Below are positions 33,501 to 42,750 of a stretch of 64,000 bases of DNA, in pieces; position 1 is the stretch's first letter, and each line of letters opens with the position of its first letter. The notes beneath the pieces are model-generated. The model was not told the origin of the DNA. It was given only the letters and a program-made list of their open reading frames with translations, and did not search any database. The translations under genes and the position numbers were made by a program. Location of the stretch: assembly GCA_018105865.1 (NCBI GenBank), contig CM030862.1, positions 4,980,062 through 5,044,061 on the forward strand, in the 5' to 3' direction. This DNA comes from Metaphire vulgaris. Lineage: Eukaryota > Annelida > Clitellata > Crassiclitellata > Megascolecidae.

Positions 33501-36500
33501 GGACGTGACTAGGGCGACATCTCCTGAACTGTTCACTGGGAACCTTAAAACATATTTATTTAACATCTCCTATTAGGGACACTTGTAAAGCGCTCTTGAC
33601 TTTAGCATTCGCTATGTGTATTGCGCTATATGAAATTGTCAGAATTAATAATAATAATAACAGCTACGTGGACTTTTATCACACATGTAGAAATGATGGA
33701 AGCTCGATATTGTCGGGAAGATTATATTCCGTTATAATGCGTCATTCGTAAAGAAAATTACTTGGACTCGCTGGTGGCCTTTATGAAGTAGAAAAGTCTG
33801 TAATGAGGCCGGAAACACCAAAATGGTTGTGCATCCCTGATATATACATACATAGTTCTTTTTATGATGGAACTGGCAGTTTCACCACGATTGTTCTACT
33901 TCTTTCTGGCAGCTTATCTTCCACTTTATCAAAATATTGCTGAACCAATAACTGTTATGGGTAATATGTCAGTGATGATTGGAAATGTGAATGGGGATTT
34001 CTGGTCCAGGATTTGATTTAAAGTTTACTCATACTGGCAGTGGATTGATAATTGTATTGCTATCATAATTTTTTCAGCTCATGCTTGCTTACAAGAGATG
34101 TCACTGATGCTCGTGTGCCTGAAAAAGCATGATTTTGAGCAGTCAAGATGTGAGAAAGAAATGGAGACTTTTAATGAATGCCTTAAACAACATGAGGCAA
34201 GTATATAATTCTTGTAATGTAATGTAGTGTAGCAAAATATTTGTAAAGTGCCTCTTCTGAAGAATAACTCAGAAACGCTCCCGCTGCAATTCTCCTAGGA
34301 CAGTTTACCACATATGATCTTCTCAGTGTGCCCCAAGCACGAACCTCCTTGTTCCTGAAACGAGGTTCTGAATCAGTTGGCCTGAACACTTGAGGAGATA
34401 ATGTAGGAATTATAGGAAATGAGGATTCAGATTTTATTGTTTGAAAGCGTCCAAGTCTGCGGAGGGAAGCTGGAATCAACTTCCAAAGTTCAGGTGTGAC
34501 ATTTGAAAAGACACAGTTGCAGATTTTCAGGGATGACTGACTCAGCGGGAGTAAAAGAGTGAGATGAGAAGATCATGTGGGTCGGGAAGACTGAAGTGTT
34601 AATAGTGTTCTAAGGTAAAGAGGTTTTGATGACTGAAGTGAGCTATATGTAAGTGTTTTTATCTTATATTAGATATGCTCAGTTATTTAAGCCAGTGTAA
34701 TGATTTTCTTATGGGAGAATATAATATTGGATCAAGTTACCACCTTTCCGTATCTAGGGTCCATCATATCAGACGACACTTTGAGTAAAGCTGAAATAAG
34801 AAGCAGATTGAATAAAGGACGAGTGGCAGGAGCATCACTAGACAAGGCATGGAAAAGTCACAGCAATCCAGTGAACACCAAAGCTCGACTACTGAGATCA
34901 CTGGTGTGGCTGGTCGCTAGATATGGCTGCGAAATCTGGACAATAATGAAAGAAGATAAACAGCGCATAGAGGCATTTTAAATGAAAGGCCGAAGGCAAT
35001 AATTGATTTATTGGAAAGCAAAGAAAACAAATGATTGGGTAATGGATAAAGCAGGTGTGCATAGAGCCCTACTGGAACAGTAAGAAAAAGAAACTGAATT
35101 ACTGGAGACATATTGTGCGAACAAAGCAAGAATTTCTAGAGAAAGAAATAGTACAAGACAAGGTACAATGTTAGGATCACGAAAAAGAGGTAGTCCAAGA
35201 AAAAAGTGTTAAGACAACATCAAAGAATGGACAGGACTCACTATAGAGCAGGCGACAAGAACAGCAGGAGACCGTAACACTTGGAAGAAGACAGTTCACA
35301 GTGCAGCCAATATTCAGGCGAAGATGGTTCAAGACAAGACAAGAAATTATTATTATTATTATTAACTAGACAATTTATACAGCGCAATAAGCATGGCAAA
35401 AATGGCCAAATACGAGCGCATACTACATATATGGGAGAACTTAGGTGACTTAGTAACAGCGCGAGCTAGCGCATTTTGAACTGATTGCAAGTTATTGATG
35501 GAGACTTTGGGAAGGTTATAGTAGAGGGAGTTACAGTAATCTAATTTGGAGTGGACTGTTGAGATGCGTTTGTGGAGGCAGTTTTGGTATCGCGGCAAGG
35601 ACATAAGTGACGAAGGTCACGAATATGAGCATAGCAGGCTTTTGAAAGTTGAGAGATTTGTGATTCGAAGTTTAGAGAAGAATCAAATTTGAATCCGAGA
35701 TTTGTTGCCATTAAATGGGGGTTATTGTGGTGTGAGGAGCCAAAACTAGCTTAGGATTCTCAATTGAGGTAGTCCAATTAAAAGAAACTCTGTCTTAGAT
35801 GGGTTAAGAGCAAGCGAAATTAGATGAAATCCATGCAGAGATTGACGAGAATGCTGATTCAAGGTCAATGATACTGTAGATATGTTAAATGAAGGAGGTG
35901 AAAAGGAAAGGAATAGCCGAGTGTCATCAGCATTGAGTTGGTGATTTAAATTGAGGGAGTTAATTAAAGATTAAAGTGGTTTGGTGTAAAGAATGAACAA
36001 TACAGGCCTAAGAACAGATCCATGAGGCACTCCATAATCTACGCTGCAAGATAAATAAATTTGTCCAATACAGGACACTTGAAAAGACCGATATTTGAAA
36101 AGGTAGGAGACATTTGAATCTCAATGACAACTGAATTGCTAAATTTAACTCGTTAACTGAGATCCCCGAACTCAGCTTGTCCAACGTTATCTGCCGTTAT
36201 TTGGGCCCAAAAGTCCGTGACATGCCCTGTAGGTTTCCTAGTGATTCATCAATGGTGGGTCAACGTATCGGATACATTTTATGCCAGAAATCGTTTTAGT
36301 ATCTATCCATTCGATAGATGTCACCTCTTTTAGTGTCAATATGGCTCTATGTCCTAAGTTATATGTACTCTTTGGGATCGGGGTGTAGAAAATACCGCCG
36401 AGAAACCAAGGCATGTTTGGTTTAGAAGTAATATATCTTTACCAAATGTGGTCCAATTTTCAAAGTTTTTGATGTATTTTGTTCCAATGACATTCCCTAC

Positions 36501-37226
36501 AACTTTGCCACTGACATAAGTGAGGTTACCGCTGAAAAAATTTTTTATGGAGCTTAGAAAAAAATTTTTTTTGGGAGGAGTGGCCCTATTTTAGGCTGTA
36601 GAGTGGACCCTACCCCCCAAATATTTTATTGTTGGCACAGACGGTTAGAAAGAGCAATAAAAAAGCTAAAGAATGGTGCATACCATGTCTTCTTAGCTTT
36701 CATATAGCCAGAGATATAGCAAGTTTTAAAAAATACGTTTTAGTTTTGAGTAATTTTCCAACATTATAACGAAAATTAACGACGTCTAAAATTTAAATCC
36801 CCAATTAACGAGTTAATCTATGATAATGGTACAATTCTTGAGAGCATTAGTAGGTCAATCATTATTCCTATTCCGAAAAAAACAGAATGCTACTGACTGT
36901 GAATCATTCTGAACAACTAGCCTAATTATCCATCTGGAAAAATTACTTTTGAAAATACTGCATATGAGAACAAAGAATAAAATAAGACACGAGGCATCTG
37001 AAGAACAATTTGGATTTAAAGAAGACTGTAGCTGTAAAATGGAATATACATTTTAAAAATGAAAAGCAAGCAAAATATTTATATAGAGAAAGGTGTGTGT
37101 GTGTGTGTGTGCATTTATTTGTGTGTTTGTGATTAGAAAATTCGGGCAAATAGTGAAGATAATTCTTCAACTGGAGGAATCAATGCAATACTTAGCAGAT
37201 ATCCACAGCCTCACCAGAAAGATTGA
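27370..37226 (+). CDS. CHCHD1: CHCHD1/mS37-like mitochondrial small ribosomal subunit protein (3 exons)
   Basis: Exons 27370-27517, 34078-34196 and 37137-37226 join in phase to 118 codons plus stop, the size of the human protein as I recall it. The protein is basic at its N-terminus and then carries a twin CX9C fold: ACLQEMSLMLVC and CEKEMETFNEC, each Cys-x9-Cys, forming the two disulfides of a CHCH domain. The end NAILSRYPQP matches the family's KLNKLLxRxPN tail. CHCHD1 (MRPS37) is imported by the Mia40 route and sits in the small mitoribosomal subunit. Intron 1 (6.56 kb) is GT-AG and filled by a nested transposon stack; intron 2 (2.94 kb) uses a GC donor. The AATAAA at 37320 is a candidate poly(A) signal 94 nt after the stop. 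The start is the only in-frame ATG with an adequate upstream context. No stops or frameshifts. Confidence 0.88.
27600..27966 (-). pseudogene. LINE 3' fragment in CHCHD1-like intron 1
   Basis: The minus strand at 27771-27960 reads FLKRGFESIGPIPWNALDPS and ends FLKRLETFLFINMQ, a LINE ORF C-terminus, followed towards lower coordinates by 3' non-coding sequence (TAATGTAGCAGAATATTTGTA). The same 3' block recurs at 34215-34260 on the far side of the hAT insertion. Confidence 0.55.
28093..28821 (+). pseudogene. degenerate hAT transposase (GTF2IRD2/ZBED-like)
   Basis: Three consecutive frames cover the C-terminal half of a hAT transposase. First, LTNLSYLNQSLKGKVTTVCL and RKVKDFLDK (28165-28265). Second, after a frameshift, QERNFCHFPQLTAL and FTARFLDFEKIST (28290-28510). 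Third, VELKSDEQLVKKFADE, then SFWKQVCKTAFSR, LKSKYRTRLVGSNLELGIRL and PDFANLSA (28516-28821), the dimerisation region. Several conserved residues are changed. It is non-functional and cannot mobilise the element. Confidence 0.7.
29590..30274 (+). pseudogene. APE-type endonuclease of the 28.9-33.7 kb LINE
   Basis: Motifs in order: GLLNIRSINNKTDNV (start, about 29590), FLIFTESWHENA with the catalytic Glu, GGIAIVSKPGINV, LLVAIYRPGSE, IIVAGDVNIHLERPSD with the GDxN motif, HGGLLDVILSS and SGLSDHKMIHWSIS with the SDH motif. The reading runs from an open frame without ATG into a 179-codon frame at 29735. A frameshift just after SISLH (30270) separates it from the linker. The enzyme would nick the target DNA. 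Confidence 0.8.
30285..32009 (+). pseudogene. linker and reverse transcriptase of the 28.9-33.7 kb LINE
   Basis: Linker: RPHRPFYDVDCRQARRETQR, KGDTGQTWKHLNTLLGNSD. RT: PLPMWLLKESIETLAPFLTA, NY then TGA (31101) where the family has NYRP, LPFLSKLLERVV, DQSAYWKGHSTETAVLRIYN, DLSAAFDTVDHDIL (motif A), TAG at 31374, LSGVPQGSVLGPLLFILYVA, HAYADDVQVYSS (catalytic YADD), NPAKTEFLWLSTPRRK and LLGVLLDESLSFVSHL. Coding stops at SRVDFVTVSYSGF where another LINE is inserted, and resumes at 33146. Confidence 0.82.
32010..33133 (+). mobile_element. 5'-truncated LINE of another clade, 12-bp TSD, third nesting level
   Basis: The 12-bp duplication TACTCAGGCTTC flanks it at 31998-32009 and 33134-33145, and the 3' end is an ATA/TAA run (33120-33133). 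Coding begins inside the RT at GLPQGSVLAPILFNLYLND, loses frame around the ADDIALL box, then reads KANKTVSSVFHLNNRKAKYE, YLGVTLDRTLSF, LRQSALSLCYSAAEYCCPAW and a Cys-rich end with CNYCHQKW and LCPCGVIQTMSHLADSCPIT. This C-terminal CCHC-like region distinguishes it from the CR1/L2-type copies. Frameshifts lie at about 32150, 32250 and 32860. Confidence 0.82.
33146..33576 (+). pseudogene. C-terminal region of the 28.9-33.7 kb LINE
   Basis: Resumes exactly after the duplication: LNRLQMVLNVSARLIFGARW, MTPLLRDKLHWLRIPERIAF, SRGNPLLWNSLPADVTRATS and the terminal LFTGNLKTYLFNISY, then a stop. The frame is open throughout, and non-coding 3' sequence and (TAA)n follow. Confidence 0.8.
34078..34196 (+). 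CDS. CHCHD1: CHCHD1-like exon 2 (CHCH domain)
   Basis: Acceptor ATAATTTTTTCAG, phase 1 entry. It encodes the whole twin CX9C motif and ends CLKQHE at GAG/GCAAGT, a GC-AG type donor (phase 0). If the donor were ignored, translation would stop four codons later (TAA at 34206-34208) and lose the conserved tail. Confidence 0.87.
34210..34345 (-). pseudogene. LINE 3' scrap in CHCHD1-like intron 2
   Basis: TAATGTAGTGTAGCAAAATA and CCTCTTCTGAAGAAT repeat the 3' block seen at 27715-27760. Only non-coding tail is present. Confidence 0.45.
34346..36110 (-). pseudogene. CR1/L2-type LINE, eroded copy in CHCHD1-like intron 2
   Basis: Minus-strand copy of the 5.5 kb family: IPASLRRLGRFQTIKSESSF (34440), then HSKLDYCNSLYYNLPKVSIN (35520) and RT segments up to about 36110 with many indels. 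It is split by an opposite-strand RTE-like insertion (34720-35429). Confidence 0.7.
34720..35429 (+). mobile_element. RTE-like LINE 3' fragment inserted in the LINE above
   Basis: Flanked by TATGGGAGAA at 34710-34719 and 35430-35439, although part of this identity could pre-exist in the host LINE. Plus-strand coding reads TTFPYLGSIISDDTLSKAEI, ARYGCEIWTIMKEDKQRIEA, then eroded sequence ending GSRKRGSPRKKC and NIKEWTGLTIEQATRTAGDR. An ATT run (35346-35363) and 65 further bases precede the right flank. Confidence 0.6.
36149..36812 (-). mobile_element. piggyBac-type MITE, 664 bp, TTAA TSD
   Basis: TTAA at 36145-36148 and 36813-36816. Inverted ends CTCGTTAACTGAGATCCCCG and CTCGTTAATTGGGGATTTAA. 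The interior is the reverse-oriented relative of the elements at 59218-59868 and 60931-62012, sharing the block TAGAGTGGACC / AAAGAGCAATAAAAAAGCTA. No transposase. Lies in intron 2 of the CHCHD1-like gene. Confidence 0.75.
36845..37090 (+). pseudogene. RTE-like RT fragment
   Basis: Plus-strand codons read IIPIPKK, then ISLISHLEKLLLKILHMRTK and ASEEQFGFKEDCSCK, the RT fingers of RTE-like LINEs, with frameshifts. It ends just before a short (GT)n run (37092-37111) next to exon 3. Confidence 0.55.
37137..37226 (+). CDS. CHCHD1: CHCHD1-like exon 3 (C-terminus)
   Basis: Acceptor TGTTTGTGATTAG, phase 0 entry. It encodes 29 residues, KIRANSEDNSSTGG then INAILSRYPQPHQKD, and TGA at 37224-37226. The ILSRYPQ segment matches the family's LLQRFPN tail. 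Confidence 0.82.
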   Translation, partial: KIRANSEDNSSTGGINAILSRYPQPHQKD

Positions 37227-37229
37227 TGT

Positions 37230-37915
37230 AAGTTTATACTGAACATAACTTTGATATTATCTGACGGACTTCTGGTCAACAGGGACTTAGAAACAGCTTT
37301 GGGATAGCCGAAGTTTTGAAATAAATGAGTTCGATATATCAGGGTCTCTTTTGTATTTATTAACTTTGTGTGATATAAGTGAGTTTGATATACTGTATCC
37401 AGATTCTACTGTATTTGAGTTTTGGCTTTTTGGCTGCATCTTTAAAACAACAATGAAAATTATTGCATATACTGTATATTAAGCTGAAAATACACCATTG
37501 ACAATTTTATGTTTTAATTATTTTTTGGCTTATGTGATTTGTTAGTTATAAATTTCTATGCTCTTCCTTAAATTAAATGGATCTGTACTTTAATTCATAT
37601 TCAAGCAAATGTGTTTATGTTTTTCAGCATTTTTATTCAACCTGATTCAATATCTGTCATTTGGAATAACTAGCTGACTGTGATGAAGATTTTCCATTAG
37701 ACAACTGGTGCACCTATGCATTCTGAAGTAGCACTGAAGGAATTGAGGATTGGATTAATCAAAGAGATCATATTTTAGCATTAAAAGTTTCACTATTTAT
37801 TTATTAGTCATATTAGTCTTAGTAGCCTACATCAATGCTTCCCAAAGTGGTGATCCGCAACGTGAGTTGAGAAAAGTGAAAAAAGTTCAATATTTTCTCC
37901 TTTTATGATTGTTTA
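37230..37915. other. 3' flank of the CHCHD1-like gene
   Basis: AT-rich, non-coding. AATAAA at 37320 is the likely poly(A) signal of the upstream gene. Nothing else recognised. Confidence 0.45.
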
Positions 37916-37919
37916 GAAC

Positions 37920-38110
37920 AGTGTTTATTCTAGCCACCTTGACTTTGGGGGGAGTTTGAAATGTTTGGGGGGAGAAGCTTTGTCTCCCCAAAAGCCTTGA
38001 CAAGCAACAACAAAAGTCAGCCTTATATTTTTCCTCCCCGACAAGCAAAAAAAGGTCATCTTCATATTTCGTATCCTTCTCCAATACTCTAACTGTGAAG
38101 TATAGCTTTA
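37920..38110. repeat. partial hAT-type MITE with GACAAGCAA motif
   Basis: Starts CAGTGTTTATTCTAGCCACC with G-rich subterminal sequence. Contains TTGACAAGCAACAACAAAA and CCGACAAGCAAAAAAAGG, the diagnostic motif of the MITE at 19313. No clear right end. Confidence 0.5.
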
Positions 38111-38159
38111 TACTTCAAAAGAGCGTTTGATTAATAATCAGTATAGTACAGAGCGTGTC

Positions 38160-38540
38160 GCTAGTTTAAGTCTCTATAGGGGTATCCAGTGTTTACCAAC
38201 AAGGTCCGGGTGCTCCGCCCACTGGTGGGCAGAAACCATAGAAACCATTGTTGTCTATTAATAGACGCCAATGGCAGAAGCAGATTTCTTGCTGGTGGGC
38301 ATAGATCAGTGACCATATAGATTGTTCTGGATACTCGTATCGACGACTGACTATCTCTACTGCTCCTATAGCGTCTCTGAGACAGTGAAGAGCGCCATTG
38401 GCTGGCGCGTACGTCAGTCATGATAGGCGTTCGTGACATCTTTCGTTTGTTTACAATTTTTTTAAAAGAAATGTTTTGTATGTAGAAATGAAAAAGAAAG
38501 AAAACTACGTGTCTCTTGTCTCTACAACTGAATGTCCCTA
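38160..38540 (-). repeat. candidate 3' LTR or 3' region of the gypsy element
   Basis: Downstream (minus strand) of the last gypsy coding frame. A TGTCACGAACG start is seen near 38440 on the minus strand, but no second copy exists in the window for comparison, so LTR status is inferred from position only. Confidence 0.35.
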
Positions 38541-38564
38541 GCAATGTCTCAAGCTGCGTGGGCT

Positions 38565-39328
38565 TTAGTCTTTGTATCTGGCAGGCTGATTTATCAGACG
38601 GCCTGAACGAGTGGTGTATGTCGCCATCTGGTGGCTGGGCGGCAGATGTTCCGATCTTGGCTTCTGCTGTGAAGTCGACGGCTGCTGTGGACTTGTAGAT
38701 TTGTCGCTGGGGAAAGAGGAAGTTGGATTCACTTGAATGGGCGACCCGTCGGAGGCAATTAGTGTCAGTTCGGGCTTCTCCTGAATCGGCGATCTGTCAG
38801 AGACAATTAGTGTCAGCTTGGGATTCGTTGGCACCTATTGACCATCTATCGCCGTACAGTTTATCTTCGGTTCGACGGAAGGGCGAAGATGATTAGATGT
38901 TATGCGTAGTTTCATCCCGTCTTCCAGTAGAATTTCGTACGAACGATAAGGGAGGCATTTTTCAACTCCTTTGAACCAGGGCCCCGAGAGGTCAATCCGA
39001 GCTTTGACCGTATGACCCACCGTCAGAGGGATTGGTGCCTTTGTCGTAGTCAAATTTCTTTCTAGCTTTAGTATCTGCAATTGATTTATGTATTGACGCC
39101 GACGCTGGGGTACGCTATGTACGATAGCAGACAGCTAAAAGTTGGTAATGGAGTTCTGGTTCTTCGACCAAATAGCATTTGAGTCTGAGTTAATTTCAAT
39201 GTCTCGCTCGGGGTTTTTCGCCACTCAAGCAAGGCCAAAAACGGATCCGTCTTATCACGACTAGCTTTTTTCATAAGTTTCTTTGCGACTTTGACCGCCG
39301 CTTCCGCGCGGCCATTTGACCTTGGATA
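38565..39328 (-). pseudogene. Ty3/gypsy polyprotein, integrase C-terminal part
   Basis: Minus-strand frames cover the end of a Pol polyprotein: DPFLALLEWRKTPSE, MLFGRRTRTPLP (39274-39090), then a shifted frame with TVGHTVKARIDLSGPWFKG (39080-38835) and a Pro/Ser-rich tail ending TRSGRLINQPARYKD (38834-38565). The other part of the same element is at 42852-44620; the two meet in frame if the LINE between them is removed. Frameshifts at about 39085 and 38835 make it inactive. Confidence 0.75.
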
Positions 39329-39708
39329 AGTAAGTAAAGTAAAGTAAAATCTCGTGGATTTCTATAGCGCCTTGGAAAGCAGCACAACAGTAGCTGCTTA
39401 TTCTTAGGCGCTCAGCCTCTCTTAAAATAGCTATGGGGAAGGTATGTTATCAGCCAGGAAATAGTCAACGTCCAAAGGGCAGTGAGGCTAGGTTGTTACA
39501 GCTATGGAGGATATGATTTTAGAAAAAGGAATGATTTAAGCTTAGACCTGAAGACTTGAGGAGATAATGCGGGAATTATAGGAACTGAGGAATCAGATTT
39601 TATTATTTGAAAGTGTCCAAGGATGCGGAGGGAAGCTGGGATCGAGTTCCAAAGTTCAGGTGAGGCGTATGAGAAGGCACGGTTGCAAATGTTCAGGGAT
39701 GACTGATG

Positions 39709-41089
39709 CAGAGTTGTCCATGGGTCGGTTTTGTCAACCCAAACCCAACCCACCAAATTTTCAACCCAACCCAACCCAAACAAAATTCATGTTTTCTGGC
39801 CCAAACCCAACCCAACCCATCCATACAAAAACGTGAAGGTATAATCGCAATTTTAAAAACATACATACGTTCAAGCACATAAATAGTTATTTGCTTATTT
39901 CGAGTTGTTATTGCAACAAACCGGAAATTCATCATTCTCATATAATTGAGAAACAATGATTGTATTAATGTCAGCGTCGCCGTGATGTGATGCATTTAAT
40001 TTAATGTATGTATGTATGTATTCGAAACAACTTCCATAGTGCCATAACATAGACTGGTCAAAGAAGCACGTTGCTTCGGCAGCCATGGGGGGTTTGACCC
40101 CCCAAACCGCGTCAGAAAGTTAAAAATAGATGGAAGCATATTAACAAAAATTTTCGTCGGTAGCCAGGGGTAACCCCCTCCCTCTTGGCTACGCTGCTGG
40201 ACATCAATTCGCTTGATCAGTTTTTACAGACAAGAAGAATAGTTCACTGTTATAAGACTGGATGGAACACAGTTACAGTTACTGAGAACACACAGAGACA
40301 CACACAGACAGACACACACACACAGCTCTAAAAGGAAGAAAGCAATGAAAAATATCCTGAAGAAAATTTATAATTATATAATAGAGATAAGGCATCCAAC
40401 CTGTATTTTGCATAGTTGTTCTGATGGAATTTCGATCAGAACAAAGCGACTGATTAATAAATTTATTAAACTAGATCGCAAAATATTTGACTGAGAAACA
40501 TAACAGGTAAATCTGTTGTGCCCTTTCCCTCATGAAACCCTAAAGCCCTCATGGAGCACTAAGCACGTGCTTAGTGCTCCATCAGTTTTTACAGACAAGA
40601 AAAATAGTTCACTGTTATAAGACTGGATGGAACACAGTTACAGTTTGGTTTATGCATCGTGGAACTGTATTCTGTTCCTGATGCTGTCTGTTGTATATTG
40701 TCTTAATGGTTAATCCAGCCCTGCTATTGTCAACTGGCCGTGATCGGTTTATAAAAGGAATGCGTTAAAACAAGTCAACAACAGCCGTTCACATGATTTG
40801 ATCTATCTGAATAGCTATTGTCCAGTGTCCAATATGTACAGGCTTCTGAATGCACTGCCTAAGATGGAATGTAGGCTAACGTATATGGCGCCATTTTTAA
40901 CGACATAATACAAGAATTTAATACTTTGTCAACGCAGAAAACAGAAAACCTATATTTAACGTGGTTAACAAAATAACTGGTGCAGACTTACGAAACCTAA
41001 CCCAACCCAACCCAAGCCATCATGTTTTTAAAAATCTCGACCCAAACCCAACCCAACCCATGGGTTAATCCAACCCATGGACAACTCTG
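39709..41089. mobile_element. hAT-type non-autonomous element, 1381 bp, TSD GACTGATG
   Basis: Left end CAGAGTTGTCCATGGGTCGG, right end in reverse CAGAGTTGTCCATGGGTTGG. The 8-bp GACTGATG is at 39701-39708 and 41090-41097. Subterminal regions are dominated by AACCCAACCC words on both sides. The interior has a direct duplication (TCAGTTTTTACAGACAAGAA at about 40218 and 40583) and a short CA run. No transposase frame. Confidence 0.85.
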
Positions 41090-41930
41090 GACTGATGGAG
41101 TGGGCGAGACAGAGTGAGGTAAGATGATGAACGTGTGGGTCGAGGAGGCTGAGGGGTTAATAGTGATCTAAGGTAGACAGGTTTTGATGACTGAAGTGAG
41201 CTATATGTAAGTGTTATTATCTTATATGGGATACGTTCAGTTATTTTAAGCCAATGTAATGATTTTAGTATGGGTGAAATATGGGAGAATTTAGGTGACT
41301 TAGTAACAGTACGAGCAAGTGCATTTTGTATTGATTGCAATTTGTTGATAGAGGCTTTGGGAAGGTTATAGTAGAGGGAGTTACAATAATCTAATTTGGA
41401 GTGGACTATTGAGGTGGCAATTGTGGAGGCAGTTTTAGTATCTAGGCAAGGGCGTAAGCAGCGAATGTCATGAATATGAACATAGCAGGCTTTTGATAGT
41501 TGGGAGATTTGTGATTCGAAGTTTAGAAAAGAATCAAATTTGAATCCTAGATTTCTAGCAGTTGGAACAGGGATTATTGTGGTGTCAGGAGCCAAAACTA
41601 GTTTAGGATTGTCAATTTTTTTGAGTTGTTGGGGTAGTCCAATTAAAAGAATCTCTGTCTTAGAAGGGTTAAGAGCGGAAGATTAGATGACATCCAAGCA
41701 GAGATTGATGAGAATGCAGATTCAAGCGCAATAATAGAAGCATTGAATGAAAGAGGTGAGAAGGAAAGGAATAGCTGAGTGTCATCGGCATAGAGTTGGT
41801 GATTTAAATTAAGGGAATTAATTAAAGATGAGAGCGGTGTGGTGTTAAAGGCTATTTGTTGAAATGATGTTAGAATAGTACTTCTTTTTGGCAAATGTAA
41901 GGAGATTATGGTAGCGGTTGCGGATAACAC
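41065..41930 (-). pseudogene. reverse transcriptase and C-terminal region of the inserted LINE
   Basis: 41930-41643 reads the palm with HQLYADDTQLFLSFSPLSFN. 41595-41098 reads DTTIIPVPTARNLGFKFDSF, RCLRPCLDTKTASTIATSIV, HSKLDYCNSLYYNLPKASIN and LHWLKITERIPYK. The motif-A part of the palm is absent because of the deletion at about 41850. Confidence 0.72.
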
Positions 41931-42271
41931 AGAATTGTATTTATTGATCAGTGACGGCAGAGAAGTGGGGGGGGGGGTAGTAAATAGTTAAGATGATTTA
42001 ATGTTGTCACAGAACAAGGCTACGTCAATTTTTTTAAGACAGCGGAATGAGTAGGTGCCACGAGGCGGAGGAGTTGGCGAACTTAAAATGGAGAAGATGG
42101 GAAAATGATCAGATGGAGAGAATTGGCTAATTGCTGAAATTGGAGATAGTGATGAAGAAGAAGACGTGATGAGCAAGTCTAAAGTATGTCCAAAAGTGTG
42201 AGTAGGAAGAGATATGTGTTGTGTGAGGTTAGTCTGAGTGAGCATGAATTGGATAGAGTTGGGATCATCAC

Positions 42272-42750
42272 CTGGGGTGGGGCCCGTACCGGGCCGGGCG
42301 CCTCGGTACGGGCTACGGGCCTCGAGGTACGGGCTACGGGCGCAAATGTACGGGCTACGGGCCTTGTACGGGCCGGGCGCTAACAATATTTCTTTAATAA
42401 ATTCAAGTTTATATTTGTTTAGTCTTGTCTTTTCCCTCCTCTTTTCCTAACAGCAACAAAATATTAATGTTCTATTGACAATTATACAATAGTTACAACT
42501 AAGCTGTAATAAAAATTTTAATTAGGGAACAGCTAAGAAAATAATTTTAAAAATATAATTTATGAAAATTATTAGATTTTGAGTTTACAAACGAATATTG
42601 TATTTAATATCGTGTTAGCAGATTATACTTTTATGAAATTACCTTGCAGCCCCGCCCGTACCTCGGGCCGGGCGGCAAGGTACGGGCTACGGGCCGGGCG
42701 GGCCTCAAAGCTCGGGCTCGGGCTCGGGCTCGGGCCGGGCCCCACCCCAG
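42272..42750. mobile_element. GC-rich hAT-type MITE, 479 bp, TSD ATCATCAC
   Basis: Left end CTGGGGTGGGGCCCGTACCG, right end in reverse CTGGGGTGGGGCCCGGCCCG. TSD ATCATCAC at 42264-42271 and 42751-42758. Both subterminal regions are built from short GC-rich words (ACGGGCTACGGGC, GGGCTCGGGCTC), while the centre is very AT-rich. It lies inside the endonuclease of the LINE. Non-coding. Confidence 0.82.

Larger units (their letters stand above)
28935..33665 (+). mobile_element. near-complete L2/CR1-type LINE inserted in the hAT element
   Basis: Plus-strand LINE with GC-richer 5' region (from about 28935), APE endonuclease, RT, C-terminal region and a (TAA)n tail at 33646-33660. Only three or four disabling changes are visible across about 1100 codons: a frameshift at about 30270, TGA at about 31101, TAG at about 31374, and the insertion of another LINE at 32010-33133. 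It is the least decayed LINE in the window. The exact 5' end and its target duplication are not clear. Confidence 0.78.
27975..33839. mobile_element. hAT element with perfect 8-bp TSD, host to a LINE
   Basis: Left end CAGTGATGCGCAACCTGCGG, right end in reverse CAGGGATGCACAACC. The duplication ATATATAC stands at 27967-27974 and 33840-33847. The element's own DNA is about 1.1 kb (a degenerate transposase at 28093-28870 and a short right arm 33666-33839); the rest is a LINE insertion. It lies wholly within intron 1 of the CHCHD1-like gene. Confidence 0.85.

Noticed and set aside
33864..34015. Short frame reading FFLAAYLPLYQNIAEPIT between the hAT element and CHCHD1-like exon 2
   Set aside because: It looked like a membrane exon, but the CHCHD1-like protein is complete without it, it has no convincing splice sites, and no homologue is recognised.
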